DNA from: Tubulanus polymorphus
Taxonomy: Eukaryota > Nemertea > Palaeonemertea > Tubulaniformes > Tubulanidae
Length of the DNA stretch: 64,000 bases
Reading direction: 5' to 3'
Assembly: GCF_964204645.1 (NCBI RefSeq)
Contig: NC_134028.1
Location: forward strand, 2,356,001-2,420,000
Shown: piece after piece, positions 11,112-23,545 of the stretch
How the letters are laid out: each line of letters starts with the position of its first letter
Position numbering within the stretch: position 1 is the stretch's first letter
Notes under the pieces: model-generated
Told to the model about the DNA's origin: nothing
The model's database searches: none
Seen by the model: the letters and a program-made list of their open reading frames with translations, nothing else
Position numbers and translations under genes: made by a program

Positions 11112-11812
11112 ATATCACATCCCACCCTCAACCACTAGCTAGATCCCCCTCAACCACTAACTAGATCCCCCCTCAACCACTAACTAGATCCCCTCACCCA
11201 CTAGCGCTAGATCCCCTCAACCACTAGTTAGATCCCCTCAACCACTAGCTAGATCCCTCCTCAACCACTAGCTAGATCCCCTCAACCACTAGCTAGATCC
11301 CTCCTCAACCACTAGCTAGATCCCCTCAACCACTAGCTAGATCCCCCCTCAACCAATAGCTAGATCCCCCTCAACCACTAACTAGATCCCCTCACCCACT
11401 AGCGCTAGATCCCCTCAACCACTAGTTAGATCCCCTCAACCACTAGCTAGATCCCTCCTCAACCACTAGCTAGATCCCCTCAACCACTAGCTAGATCCCT
11501 CCTCAACCACTAGCTAGATCCCCTCAACCACTAGCTAGATCCCCCCTCAACCACTAGCTAGATCCCCCTCAACCACTAACTAGATCCCCCCTCAACCACT
11601 AACTAGATCCCCTCACCCACTAGCGCTAGATCCCCTCAACCACTAGTTAGATCCCCCTCAACCACTAGTTAGATCCCCCTCAACCACTAGCTAGATCCCC
11701 CTCAACCACTAGCTAGATCCCCCCCTCAACCACTAACTAGATCCCCCCTCAACCAATAGCTAGATCCCCGTAACCACTAGCTAGATCCCCCCTCAACCAT
11801 TAGCTAGCCACT
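11112..11812. repeat. minisatellite of 20-24 bp units with higher-order repeat
   Basis: About 30 copies of a unit reading TCAACCACTAGCTAGATCCCC, varying in the number of Cs (4-6) and in CTAGCTAG / CTAACTAG / CTAGTTAG / CTAGCGCTAG. A recognisable variant starting CTCACCCACTAGCGCTAG recurs at 11193, 11391 and 11612, so 198-221 bp blocks have been duplicated as units. Every unit carries CTAG-containing short palindromes. There is no coding potential. Confidence 0.95.
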
Positions 11813-12112
11813 ATTGCTATCCCCAACAAGTAAACATACTTGATTACCTACTCCTATCCCTGTAATAAATGGATGAAAGTGTTTCCAATCTTTATTTTTT
11901 ATTCAATGTTATATTGTGGACGGTGAATGAATAATGTAATCTATCTGGAATTGCAAAGAATTACATGTTTCAGCCAGACAACGTGGTGATAACCCAACTT
12001 CTCAGTAACTCATGTAGGTGAGTTTCAACTTTCATTTTCCCAGCTATTTTATCCTTCGCTTTTTCGCGAAAAAGAAAATGATAATTTCTTCTTCTATTTC
12101 TCGCTGTATGTT

Positions 12113-12201
12113 TTATGATATGGCGTGGTCGCTGAGCAGAAATACGAAATAGGTCGTCTTCTTCTTAGCCGCATCGATCGCGGCGTTTCTCAAGGTGAAA
12201 T
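12113..12201 (-). CDS. candidate terminal exon of an unrecognised minus-strand gene
   Basis: A strong acceptor (pyrimidine-rich, ending TTCGCAG, at 12204-12202) opens a 28-codon frame ending TAA at 12113. It reads FTLRNAAIDAAKKKTTYFVF and then LLSDHAIS. A phase-1 donor (CACCG|GTAAGC) on minus near 13332 has a compatible frame, so an upstream exon there is possible. The exon is short and no family is recognised. Confidence 0.27.
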
Positions 12202-13628
12202 CTGCGAAGGATGTCGAGGATTAAGCGTGGCTGGAGAGAATCGATCATATTAATCGGTTTCGCAATTGATCAAGACTTAAGCAGATGTTGCCCATTCTTT
12301 CTGTAATCCATATATGAAAAATGATATATCAACAGTTTCTTGTTTGTTTCACCATCGTCTGAAGTGATGATAACGTATAGATTTATCGGTGGTGGCCTGG
12401 TCATCTTCATTTCCTGTCGCAATGTCACTTGCTGTTAACTCTCTTCTCCTGTGTCGCTGTTCGGCGAGTAGAAAGATAAATTGGATCAAACGACTGCTCG
12501 GATTTCATTTGATTCTATCTCAACGAATCGGGAGACTTTTTCATTTTTGATCATCGGGGAAACATGAACTGAGAGAACATCAAATAAAATCTGCCAAAAA
12601 AAAGATGGGTAACCGATTTGCCTGGATGACAATGGGTATAACAGGACTGCTAGATGAGGCTTCTTGGATAAGTCAAGCGTGCATGAGAAAAACCTCAAAA
12701 CAAACAAAAAACACTGTGTTTAAGCATTTCAATATTTAGTTTTTGAAACATACGACTCTTAGTAATCAGATGACAGCAAAATAGCAAGTGATTCTGATCA
12801 GTTGCGATCCATTCATTGTCACTGCATCGGAAAGCACAGCAACAATGTTTCTTTTTTACAAAACTAGCATGTTGCAAGCAGCGGTTCGACAAACTGTGTT
12901 TCATGCGCGCTAGGCTCTACTTAGTTTTCCCCTGTTGATGCAAATTGATCCTTAGTGACTGGAGCATGGAGTGAAAAAGATAGCGAACTGATCAGGGTAT
13001 TTATTGCGCTCAAACCAAGAACCCAATGAGGGTAGGACCAATAGTATTCATGCATTTTTGGTCAGACAAGTAAGTCATTAACAAGTTTGACTACTGCACA
13101 GAGTGGTGAAAATTGCATGTTCAGCCGTATTATACTTTATTAGCTCTCCGGTTCAGATAAAGTAGATTTAAATCGAGCAGGTGTAGCTTTAATTGGATGA
13201 GAATTTATCGATTCTATCATATGATGATTAAATGACTAACATGTTAGGAGATTATAAGTGTTGTTGCTGACATTTTTGTCTGTCTGGGTTTTCATGATTC
13301 GCCGAGTTCTTTCGGCCGACGAGACGCGGCTTACCGGTGTCAACTCTTAGCCGACGGCGACGGCACAGGTACCGAGCAACATACCTAATTGGTTTATTCT
13401 TGGTTAAGAACGAAATTCGTCACTTGTGTCCGAGAAAAATGAAGCTGTCAGTTGGTCCTCGAAGTTATCTGACCTTTTCCTCCTTTGCCGATCCAGACAT
13501 CGTAGGATGTATACCTTCTAGTCAAGTACACGTGAAAACGGAAGTAACTGTCTTTTAGATCAAAACGTCTGTACTGACGCCATACACTTATGTATTGTAT
13601 CGATATCTTGATATATATGTTCGCAATA

Positions 13629-13631
<3 letters not shown>

Positions 13632-13725
<94 letters not shown>

Positions 13726-13765
13726 TGTATATATATATATCATGTATATATATATATCATACATA
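13632..13765. repeat. (TA)n microsatellite with ATCATGTA interruptions
   Basis: A run of about 90 bp of TA is followed by three further short TA tracts separated by TCATGTA/TCATACA. It yields overlapping false Ile-Tyr reading frames on both strands. Confidence 0.95.
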
Positions 13766-13799
13766 TATACATGTGTCTGGCTGCGATAGAAATTGCCGG

Positions 13800-16700
13800 A
13801 AGAATCGACAATAATCGAAGTCATCGGTTGACGTGTAAAAATATCAAATTATCATCAGCTAAAGAAACGTCATATGAATCCTCGCTGATATTGTGACATT
13901 ATAAAACAGGATGGAATATGTTTCGACCTATCGGTTCGTCCGTCAGTGACCTTGGCATCTAAGAGTGACACTTGAGTTTATCGAATTTTTTCATGGTACT
14001 TTCCGTTCACCTAGAAACCAGTGGCACTGATCACTTGATTTTGTTAAGAGTTTACGAAACCTTGTTTCACGAATCTTTGCCAACATAAGACGTCTTCTGT
14101 TTTCTGTTCGCTATGATTTAACAACTCCTGTCAAATGTCGATGGCAATAAAGGTAGCTCTTATTTCTGGATAGAAGGTGAAAATATGATGACATTTCAAC
14201 GGCGAATTATTTACGATTGAAATCCGGATGTTTATTGCCGTCTAAGGCATTGAAAGATGATTTTATCTTTATTTGAAATGCTACGTTGTTGAGTATTCAA
14301 CATTGCTGAAATGTTCCCTGAATAATTCATCATTAAACAGGGCGAGCTCGGCATGTTTTTGAATGAAATCATTAATGCAAATTAGCTTTATGAAGTTCAT
14401 TTGACTTTTTTGGATGCGATTTGAAAACAGTTTTATTGTTTGTTAGTTGAATAGATTCAGAAGTACACACTTTGAATGAATCGATGATTTTCATTGATTT
14501 CAGCGAAATAATGATTTTTCTCTTCTCAAGTATAGTCATTGTTTGCTTTATTTAATTCTATCTTTTCCTTCTGTTTTTTCCAGATAGGGATATGAAAACA
14601 CATTCTCCAGTAGATGAGATAGGTAACTAGCAATTATTCTAGCTATTCTTTTTAAATTGATTATCACCAACATGTCCTCATATCTGCAAATGAGTCAAAA
14701 GATCATTTAGACAATTAAAGCCAACACAAACCTTTTGATATATAAGTGATCATAGGCACTGCAGGTAATTTTTCGAAGGGTTTTAAAAATCAAACATTAC
14801 GATTCTTTATCAACCTTGCTACTGCTTGAAACTGATTATTATAATGTGGTTCTCTGCAACTATTAAGGGCTATCGCATCACACAGGCCTGCGCGCCCTTG
14901 CAACTGTCAGTGTCACAATGAGTGAAGGTTATACTTTATTGGAGGCAACCACCCCAATCTCAACCTATGCTGCTGTTGCGACTGACTAGTTCCGCACTAT
15001 TCCACACCATCACTGACAATCTCATTGCAATCGACTTATGCTCCCATTTGCGACGGGTTACACCCTAACAACATTTTTGAAATATATGAAGGTTCGTCAT
15101 TATTCTGGTTCATTTATACATTCAGTTTTCAGCTGTACACTCCGAGTCCATGATCAAATAAAACGAGGAGCTGTTGTACTCTCTACTCAATAAACATGCT
15201 GTCAATAAATTGGTTCATCCATAAATGAGGTGACACTGTTTTCTGAATGATGACCTTTTCGTACGAATACAAACTGATCTGAGATCGATAATAATGAAAA
15301 CGATATTCAAGAGTTTTGATTTGACCTTGGACTCGTTATTTATTACGCGGATCACTAATTAGTCATTGATAGTTAGTAACAATGACGGCTCTTCAGTTGA
15401 GAAATGTGACGGCGTCAAGATGCGACAGCGATGCGGAAATACCTTTGGGCTTTCACCTTACTAAATCTTGTATAACTGATAGCATGTACCTTACCGAATG
15501 CGCCGTTGGGAACATTGCGCGATAAGCATAATTTTTTTTATCTCGCAGCTCATCACGAGTTTCGTGAAATGGTAAAATATCGCATCTGAACAAACATTAC
15601 GCCTTAACTTAAAGTTTTATGAATGCTCGGCTATTGTCAGCATCTGTAAAAAGTGATATTAATTTGATTCTCGATAAGAAGCTTGAGAATCCTCGGATTA
15701 GGATTACCGCTGTCAACTGTTTATCATATGACATGAATTGATATCGCTTTTATTTTGTAGCAGTTTCTATACATGGTTCATAGAATTCATAAGTAATTTA
15801 TTGTTGAATGTGTTTTTTGCTCAGAAAATATTACTGCCTTTTTTCTGCAACAGCACTTTTAATGCTTTAATATTTCAACCTTAACGCTTTAAATAACAAC
15901 TATTTCAATGAGTTTAAGTCCGATATCTGAATAATTCAAATAGCTGTATATTGCAAACAGTCGTCTTATCGAACGCAGAAACCGAATGCTCGTGGTTTTT
16001 TTGCGTATTGAACAAACACTGAAACCTGAGCAATCGGCTTTTTTCAATGGTGCTTCTCGTAATGATATTACTATTAGCAATATGATTCTTGAGTAAACAT
16101 AATCCTCGGTTCTCTGACATTTCTAGAGATATTAAAAACATACAGCGCTGCTATCGGGGCTCGGGTTTTATCGAATGACCTGGATTTCTTTTTTTTTCGA
16201 CCCAATTCTGTGCCTTTAAATAGGAGGGGTTTTGTAGCTACGTTCCCAGGTCGATTTTAATTCCTCTACAATATCCGTATCCAAAATCTATACCAAGGTG
16301 AAGGTTGAAACCTAAGTGAAGGTTAAAAGATTACCATGAGAATATATATGCGATGACCAACTATCTTCAGCGGTAATACGACTACTCCTTCGTGGTTGCT
16401 GTTTATATCTTCATGAATTTTCATTCATTGAAAACGCCCCCAAATCATCTCTGCTTGAAAAATCAGAATTTATATGCTAAAAGATATCCCAATGTTTTTC
16501 ACATGTAAAAGTACCAGTGACTAAGTGGTTTCGACGGGTCTGGTTCCAAGTTCCACCTCCGAGGAACAGTTTTAGCATATTTTTTTATTCCTCACTTGCT
16601 TCGGTTTTTTTCTACATTTCCCCACCTTAGGATTAACATCATATTGAGCTATACTGGTAACAAAAGATATTTCATTCGATGAATATCGTTTAACAACTCA
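13800..16700. other. intergenic, no gene recognised
   Basis: AT-rich, stop-dense sequence. The stretch around 14866-15070 is less AT-rich and may be an old repeat; it has no frame longer than about 60 codons and no splice-site support. Confidence 0.4.
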
Positions 16701-16715
16701 GTCCCCCACCCCCTC

Positions 16716-16930
16716 CAGGGCCGGATCTAAAGGGAGGGTGCAGGGGATGGAAACTTGTCCTTAAATTCTAGAATATCAACTGCAGAATATCAACTGATAC
16801 TTATAAAGTTTAAATTCATAAGCGTGTTATCTGTACTTCAAGAAATTAGGTATTATGTTTGATCGGGTGCCCAATTGTTGGATATGCTCTATTTTGGGGA
16901 GTACCCCTCCCTGAATCAGACCCTAGACCC
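16716..16930 (-). mobile_element. hAT-like MITE, copy 2 (inverted relative to copy 1)
   Basis: It begins CAGGGCCGGATCTAAAGGGA and ends in ACCCCTCCCTGAATCAGACC followed by CTAGACCC. The reverse complement matches the 408-607 copy at both ends and at the CAAAATAGAGCATATCC core. The middle is diverged and there is no open reading frame. Confidence 0.55.
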
Positions 16931-17864
16931 ACCCCTTCCCGCCCCTTCAACTCTCCCTGCTGTAAATACTACTTGTATGAATAGCAGTTTTGTCTAATCA
17001 CCTCCTTTCGGGGATTGATTGAAATTTGCCGAAGCGTAAAAACCCATCTTCCAACAATCAAAGACAATTTACCCGAGGAGCTGAGATTGACTAGATGACA
17101 AGCAATCATCTTCAACTATTGATTCGCCTTTAAATTTCTACATTCTAAATTCCGACACGCTTCCTGTCGCATCGACTCAACATTCCCAGAATATTGGCGC
17201 CATAATGCGGTTCTATCTAGAATCTATTTTTTTTAGGCCTATGAAAATTGATAGTCGCAAATGTTCATCTTCAAAATATTTTTTTCTTATGTCTGAATTG
17301 ATATTAAGTGGTGTTGTATTGCGATAAAGGAAATATGATTTATGATAGTTCATTACGTTTATTGTTATGCTATCACGCAGGTATCAGCTGCAGGAGGTCA
17401 TTAGTTTTATATGAAGCAGCTGTTTTAAAAATTATGAATTCTAATATCAGCTGAACAACAATAGACATCATTCTTCGGTTATTTCATGCAAAACAAACTC
17501 GCAAATAGAACCAACCGACTGACTCTATTATCAAATACGAAAAACATGTTTTATGATTTTATAGAATTTTCTTAGCCCAGCCCAGATTGTTGCATGAATT
17601 ACCATATAACGATCGATGTTGTAGAGGTTGTTTTTAAGGTAAATAATGTAGTTTTTTCAATGAGTGCTCAGTTAATACTCATGAGCGACAATAATGTGAT
17701 TATGCGTGTATTCATGCTTCGTACTCGGCTCCAATTTATTCTCTACATTTCAAGTAAAATAAACTTTACTCACTAAAATCACTGACTTTACCATCACTCT
17801 TATAAACCATTCTTGAGCTCGTACGATGATAAATAGAGAATCCCTCACTAATACGATGGATGAT

Positions 17865-18150
17865 GAAGTCCGAAAAATGTCCTTACAACAGATGGTTTTT
17901 TAATTCAAATTTAAAATTTTTTATTTCAACTATAACCTAATTAGTCATCTTCAGGGGCCAGTTGCACAGTCGTGACTTAAGTCCAAAAGTGGTCTTAAAT
18001 CGTAAGACAGGTCTTAAGTTGTTAGATTGGCTATAGAACCAAGTTGGTCTTAGACTGGTGTTAAATCTAAGCCCTGACTATGCAACCGGCCCCAGGAATA
18101 CTGAGTTAACAGAATGTTGAAATATTTATGTTTGTCATCAAGAACAAAGA
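17865..18150. mobile_element. foldback family member interrupted by a younger MITE
   Basis: Left of the insertion the sequence runs GAAGTCCGAAAAATGTCC ... CAACTATAACCTAATTAGTC ATCTTCAG. Right of it, GGAATACTGAGTTAAC continues the same element, matching the CAGGAATATTTAGTAAAC segment at 10468-10485. Removing 17955-18092 plus one CAG restores a continuous match, so the MITE landed in a pre-existing repeat. Confidence 0.5.
17955..18092. mobile_element. 138 bp MITE with CAG target duplication
   Basis: The terminal inverted repeats are GGGCCAGTTGCACAGTC and the complement of GGGCCGGTTGCATAGTC. CAG flanks both sides (17952-17954 and 18093-18095), giving a 3 bp target duplication. GGGCC ends with 3 bp duplications are typical of PIF/Harbinger-type MITEs, although those usually target TWA, so the superfamily is tentative. 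The interior contains repeated CTTAA/TTAAG words and no reading frame. Confidence 0.7.
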
Positions 18151-18718
18151 GACAAATGAAGTTATTAAGAGTGAAGCAAACTAGGGGTATTACAATATAG
18201 AAACATTGAAACGTTGAATTAGAAAATTATCTGTTCTAAGGAAACTTCACACTTCATCTTTTGTCACACGGAATAGTGTTTCTTCGATGGTTATTTTATA
18301 TGATGATATTTGGATTTCAGGTCCTAAGATAAAGTTCAATGTATATAGGATTTTTACTTGAAGCGTTGAATGAACCCTCTCCGGTTGTTCTAGCCAACAT
18401 TCTCTGAATTTGGATTGATCGCAAAGTTGTTGTTTTTTTTTTTCGGAAGTTCCGTTGTTCAGACTAGATTTCGCCCAGTCTGATGTTACGTGACAACGGA
18501 GATCACGCGAACAATGGTCGTTGTGAAGTTCTGAGAGACGATTCTTGTTCCAGTTCACTGTGTCTGAAATCATCTTCGGTTTCATATCATGTCTTATCGA
18601 AGCGATTAGTCGTCTGCTCTTTACCTTAGAATCGTCACTCGGTTGATGATCGATTCAAAAGCTCTCCTGTCAGATGCAAATTGCCAATTTCTCCCGGCAG
18701 TATCGCTAAAAACCCCGA

Positions 18719-18750
18719 TGAGAGAGAGAGAGCAAGAGAGAGAGAGAGGA
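18719..18750. repeat. (GA)n microsatellite
   Basis: A GA-rich tract of about 30 bp with one interruption (GCAA). It produces false Arg-Glu and Ser-Leu frames. Confidence 0.85.
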
Positions 18751-18899
18751 GATTGCTACCGAGACGGCAATGGCAGAATCTCGGGAAATTCATCGACTGA
18801 CGATGAAAGATCAACTTATTCAAAAGCGTGAAACGATAAGACGGATGAAGTTTGAAGGTTTTCTCATCATCATATTTTACGCCGCGCGGTGAGGTTCGG

Positions 18900-20900
18900 G
18901 AATCGAATGAAAATAAAGCATCGCACGATTCTCATCCGTCGTTGATTCGTCGTCGTTGTCGTTAAGGTCGCGTAATTCGGTCGTAAAACTCGATTTCGAT
19001 TTTTTTCGAAGACGTAATTTCGTAATGGTTTTTGATTTTGATTTTCATCAAAATTTTTACGTTTCGCCGCTTATGGAGTAATGTTGATAGAAAATTGGGT
19101 TTGTAAAAACTGTCGTTGGCAATTACCTCATACGGTGACTTCGATAATTACTAGTTACATGCTGTTTATTGCATTTGTTACAGTATACATCGGTGACATT
19201 TACCACATCAGACACTGTGCACCATTGCCAATGCATTTCTAATTGCCCGCTGTATTTTTTTTCACCTTGACCCGATTAAGATGCCGGTATCCCGCGTGTA
19301 GAATTTCTAATATCATTTCTTCCAGTGCTTTTGGAAATATGATGAACACTCGAGCAAAACGACAAGCGTTCCGCCATTAGAATTTTAACTAATGGGAGAA
19401 TTATTGGTCTGACGGGGATCTCAAAGACTTCAACGTATTCGAGCAGCGAATAGAAATGAGAATCTAGTCCGGGACCTGTTTAGCGCGATGTTTTATAATC
19501 GTAAAGTGGATTATCTGGATTATTGCCTAATAATTAACAAGACAGCTTTAAAACCCTCGATCAGAAAAACGGCTGTATTGACTGCAAATCATTATTCAAG
19601 CGTTCTTGACACAATTAAAATTGCTCGCTATGTTCTAGGGTAATAGAAAATTGATATCTGATATTGCTCTTAAATTGGCAGGCATAGTCGCATTATTTTC
19701 ATCGATATGTTTTATGACCATATGAAAAATATGTTTTTCATGTTCGGTTCAAACCTTCTAGACTCAATCGAAAAATACATGTAAAAAACTATCTATTGGA
19801 TTATAAACTAAATTGATATTGACGATTATAGCTTTACCAGTTTTGTTACGGTTTGAATACAAAATAGACTAATTCCTTCTACAGCTGTGCCAGATTATAA
19901 AGGCTTACATATCAACATAACTTAATACCATGATGAATAGTTCTGTCTGCCATTGGTACCGGGAGTAGTGGTTGAAGTCATTCAGCCTTGTCCTTGAACC
20001 TGCACCAAACACAGGACCGCGCTCTCCGCAGTATTTCATCTTTCTATATTTGCTTCGATTTTATGTGGAAACCAAACCGGTATTTTTGTCGCCAGCCTTA
20101 TTCCCCAGGGGTTTCTCGGTTCATCGTAATTGGCACAAAAGCTTTCATCACTCTCGACGATGATGATGGGAAATACTGCAAGCGATCATTCCGACATGTC
20201 AGTTAAAAAAATCGGGTTTTTTCCGTGGATACCAATGAGTTTATTGTCGTCGTTCTTTTGATATTCAGACCTGCCCTTGTTAAACAACACCGCCTGACTT
20301 ACAATTGACATATTTCTTTTTAAGGGCAATAATGTAATTTTCCAAGAAAAGAACCGAGTGCCCTTTCGGCATTCGAAGACATACGATACAAAATGTATCG
20401 AGGGTCTGTCGTATAATTTCTGAGTGATTTCAAAGTGGCAGGAAATCTTTATTCCTGAGCTTAAGTTGATAGTTTTTCATTGATTTATTTGATTCTCTAA
20501 AAATACACGTTTCTACTTCAGAGGTCGTCGTCGTTGGGTGTTTTATTTTTTTACCGATTGATTAGAAAAAAAACCCACGAAACAAGTTGCACAGCCACGT
20601 GCTGATTGTGTAGGCTATATAGATTTTATCAAGGTGAAGGTCATTGTTAGTATAAATTATTCAGCGTCGAGCAACAATACGTTATGAAAAATGAGCAAAA
20701 GTAACACGTGAATGATCATATGAAATTAGTCACTGGGCTGGCCTCTTTTGACCTTGACTCAATTATGATTTATGGATTAGAATATTGTAAATCATTTCAC
20801 TGGTGCAAGTGAAGTATGGTTACAATTCGAATGTGTTTATGAATAATGGGTGTGGCTTGGCTCGATCCGTAAATTCCCCAATACTCATTTTGATTTAAAA
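18900..20900. other. intergenic, no gene recognised
   Basis: AT-rich, stop-dense sequence with a few CpG-containing patches near 18880-19010. No exon is supported. A TCAAGGTCA nuclear-receptor monomer site lies on minus near 20749-20757. Confidence 0.35.
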
Positions 20901-20934
20901 ATATCAATTTTGTTCAATCTCAGTTCGCAGGAAA

Positions 20935-21170
20935 GTCGCTTTATAGCCGCGATCACGCAAACATTTCTGGCCAAATTGGGCCAGGTCGGAGCCAAATTTA
21001 AGCACGGGCCAAATCATTGCGTGTCAGTTGCAACTTGTTCCGGAAGTGACTTTGTGTAGTATCGAGTGATTAACGTGTGAACCAGCACGGGCCAAATTTG
21101 ATTCCGGCTTGATCCGTGCCAGTTTGGCCCGGGTCAAATCGTCTCCGTATGTTCACAGTCTATATTTACC
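20935..21170. repeat. dispersed GGCCAAAT repeat, copy 1
   Basis: Multiple GGGCCAAAT words in both orientations (for example GCACGGGCCAAAT twice and GCCAGTTTGGCCCGG) suggest an old foldback element. A diverged copy with GCCAAATTGTCTCTGTGTG lies at 34340-34440 in intron 3 of the receptor gene. Confidence 0.45.
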
Positions 21171-22453
21171 AGGCACGTTCAACTTTGGCATTACAAGGGT
21201 GGATTCAGGGACTAATTACGAAGGTTTTGTGACAGGCATATTTGGAGGCGTATTAGCTAGGCAACGCTTTTTGAAATTTGTGAATGGCTGAAATTTAAGA
21301 GCAATTCCAAGTTTAAAACCTTTCCCTAACGCATCCTATCAATAATGCAAGAGGAGTTTATGAATTTCTATTCAATTAGGCAGTACAATAGATTTTAAAC
21401 ATCGGATCCTGCAATGCATCGATATTCATTTGAAAAAAAAACGATGTTGTAAAACGGAGAAAATCTATAAATATGGAATCCAGGTTAGCAACGACAGCGG
21501 TTCTATTGAGATTGATGTGCCTGAGGGAAAATTTCATTTACTGGGTAAAAGTCAGAGGTAACCGATAAACTGAAATCTGATACGCCGTGATTTTTCACGC
21601 GTTTTCATGGAAACCGTATCTTTATCTCTGTGGAGTCAATTGATGCTTTTTTTATCGAGTCGTGGATGTGTTTTTTTTGCGGTAATGAAATTTTGTATTT
21701 ACCGTCAAGTTTTTATTAGTCGAATCAGGAATTAATTGTCACCTGAATTATACAATACTTACAGTAGTATCGAAATAATGTTGAAAAAACAGCTCACTTT
21801 AAGAGATCTTCATTTACTGTTTCTTATTCGATGAATTAAAATCGAAAATGTGTAATCAGAAAAAATCTATTAGCAGTTTCACGCTCAAGATTTCTTTCGT
21901 TATGTATAAATCGACTATTGTCTTTATCGGATTAAATTCTCTTCATGACGTGAATAGAACAGTTCTCCTTAATGGAAGAACACAAAAAACCGGCATCGTC
22001 GTTTGAAAAAACATAATACTTTCGAAATGTCAAGGCCGCAGTTCACGTCCTGAAATTTGCTTTAGGTGACGTCGAGTAGGTTTTCTCATCGAGACATCGT
22101 TTTTATGAAACTAATTCAGTTTTCTGCTCAAGGAAACGCTTTAATCCAATATCAATCCTGTCAGCGAAAAAATTGAACTGGATTTGAATTACTTCTGATT
22201 GCGAAAATTAAGCTTTCATCTGCGAGGTTTTATTCGTTCGAGTCTGGTTTTGCCCTCGGGTCTCAATTTGAATTACTACTCGCGTTTTCAGTTCAGTCAA
22301 ATCAATGTTCGCGAATTTTGAAGACTTTTCGTGACGCGGTCTTGTGTTTGCACGAGTTTTATCGAAAAAATCTTTCCTTCTCGTCGAGCTATCTCGGCGA
22401 GGTACTCTCGAGCTAAACTGATCACTAACGCCAGATCATTTTCATTCTTGCAG

Positions 22454-22498
22454 ATAACCTGCCGAGCCAAACAACACCGACCGAGAAATTTACAGAAG
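22454..22498 (+). other. candidate 5' untranslated exon
   Basis: A 45 bp segment is flanked by a textbook acceptor (TTCATTCTTGCAG) and donor (AAG|GTAAAT). It sits in a CpG-richer patch (22240-22500) about 2.2 kb upstream of the receptor start codon on the same strand, so it could be a non-coding exon of that gene. No frame can be assigned. Chance occurrence of both sites is possible. Confidence 0.3.
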
Positions 22499-23534
22499 GT
22501 AAATGATCAGACGATCTTCTGAAGCGAGATTTTATTATTCAAATTTTTTAAAATTTTTATCTTTCCATCAATTATTTTCCCTTCGTTTTTGAATATTTTG
22601 CATAACTGAGTGAATAACTGAAGTACATCCATTGAAAACTGAATGAGTGATTGATTGTATTGCTATTACTACAAATGGCAGGTGTTTTGTCTCGCCGCTA
22701 CTCTACTCACAGTTACATAACTTTTTACCGGTAGTTGTCGGTAAAAACGCTCGTCAAAAATCGAAACACCGAAGTCATTGCACCAAAACGTTAACGGTGA
22801 ACCTTTCCACTGTAAAAAAATAAGTGCAGATAGTCTGCCATATTAGTCTTGATAAATATTCGATCGGTGAACGTATTAAGAATATGAAACAAATATTAAA
22901 AATACTTCAGAGATAGTTAACTACTTGTGATACAGGTTTGGGTTTTAGCGTGTTTGTTTTACGATACAACCGTCAGTCGAAAAGTCATTAGCGAGTCATC
23001 GGGTTTTATCTACATATATCGTTTTGAATTATGTACCGGTATAACCTTCTAGCTATCGGCTAATGCCATCTAGTAACGCACACCTGAACTAATAAACAGA
23101 ATGTTCGCTGTTGCAATTGAAAAAACGGAACCGAATTTAACTTACCAACTCTCAAAAGTTCGTGATGCAAAAATCGATAAATAGAGAAACAAAAATGCAA
23201 CTCGGTTCAAATCAATTCTGTTAGTCGCGTGACACTATTTTCTACTTACATATGGGATATTAGAAGAAACTTGACTGATATGAGAGGAATATTTGACCAG
23301 GTTCTTGACTGACATAATATAACAGTTTTGAAGTGACGGCTGACTGTGGATATTGATCGACTGATGAACACATGAAGCTGTAGTTGCACGCTTTGATCTT
23401 AACCAGAAAAAAAATGTGGGCGTTCATGTATCGTCGCGATGATCGTCGGTACATATTCATTTTCAAGTGGACAAAAATGAATCGTAAAATTGAGATCGTA
23501 CTATCGCGATGAGATACATTCTGAAATATGATCG

Positions 23535-23545
23535 AAAATAGGTCA
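23535..23545 (+). promoter_or_regulatory. RORE/REV-ERB-type response element
   Basis: AAAATAGGTCA fits the monomeric consensus WAWNTRGGTCA bound by ROR and REV-ERB/E75-type receptors. It lies 1.1 kb upstream of the nuclear receptor start codon. One 11-mer can occur by chance, so autoregulation is only a suggestion. Confidence 0.25.

Noticed and set aside
13590-13896. Overlapping Ile-Tyr-rich frames on both strands (also at 902-1114 and 26027-26351)
   Set aside because: They are translations of (TA)n microsatellites and have no codon structure or splice support.
18247-18585. 112-codon minus-strand frame
   Set aside because: Mixed composition, next to a repeat cluster, no motif; likely chance.
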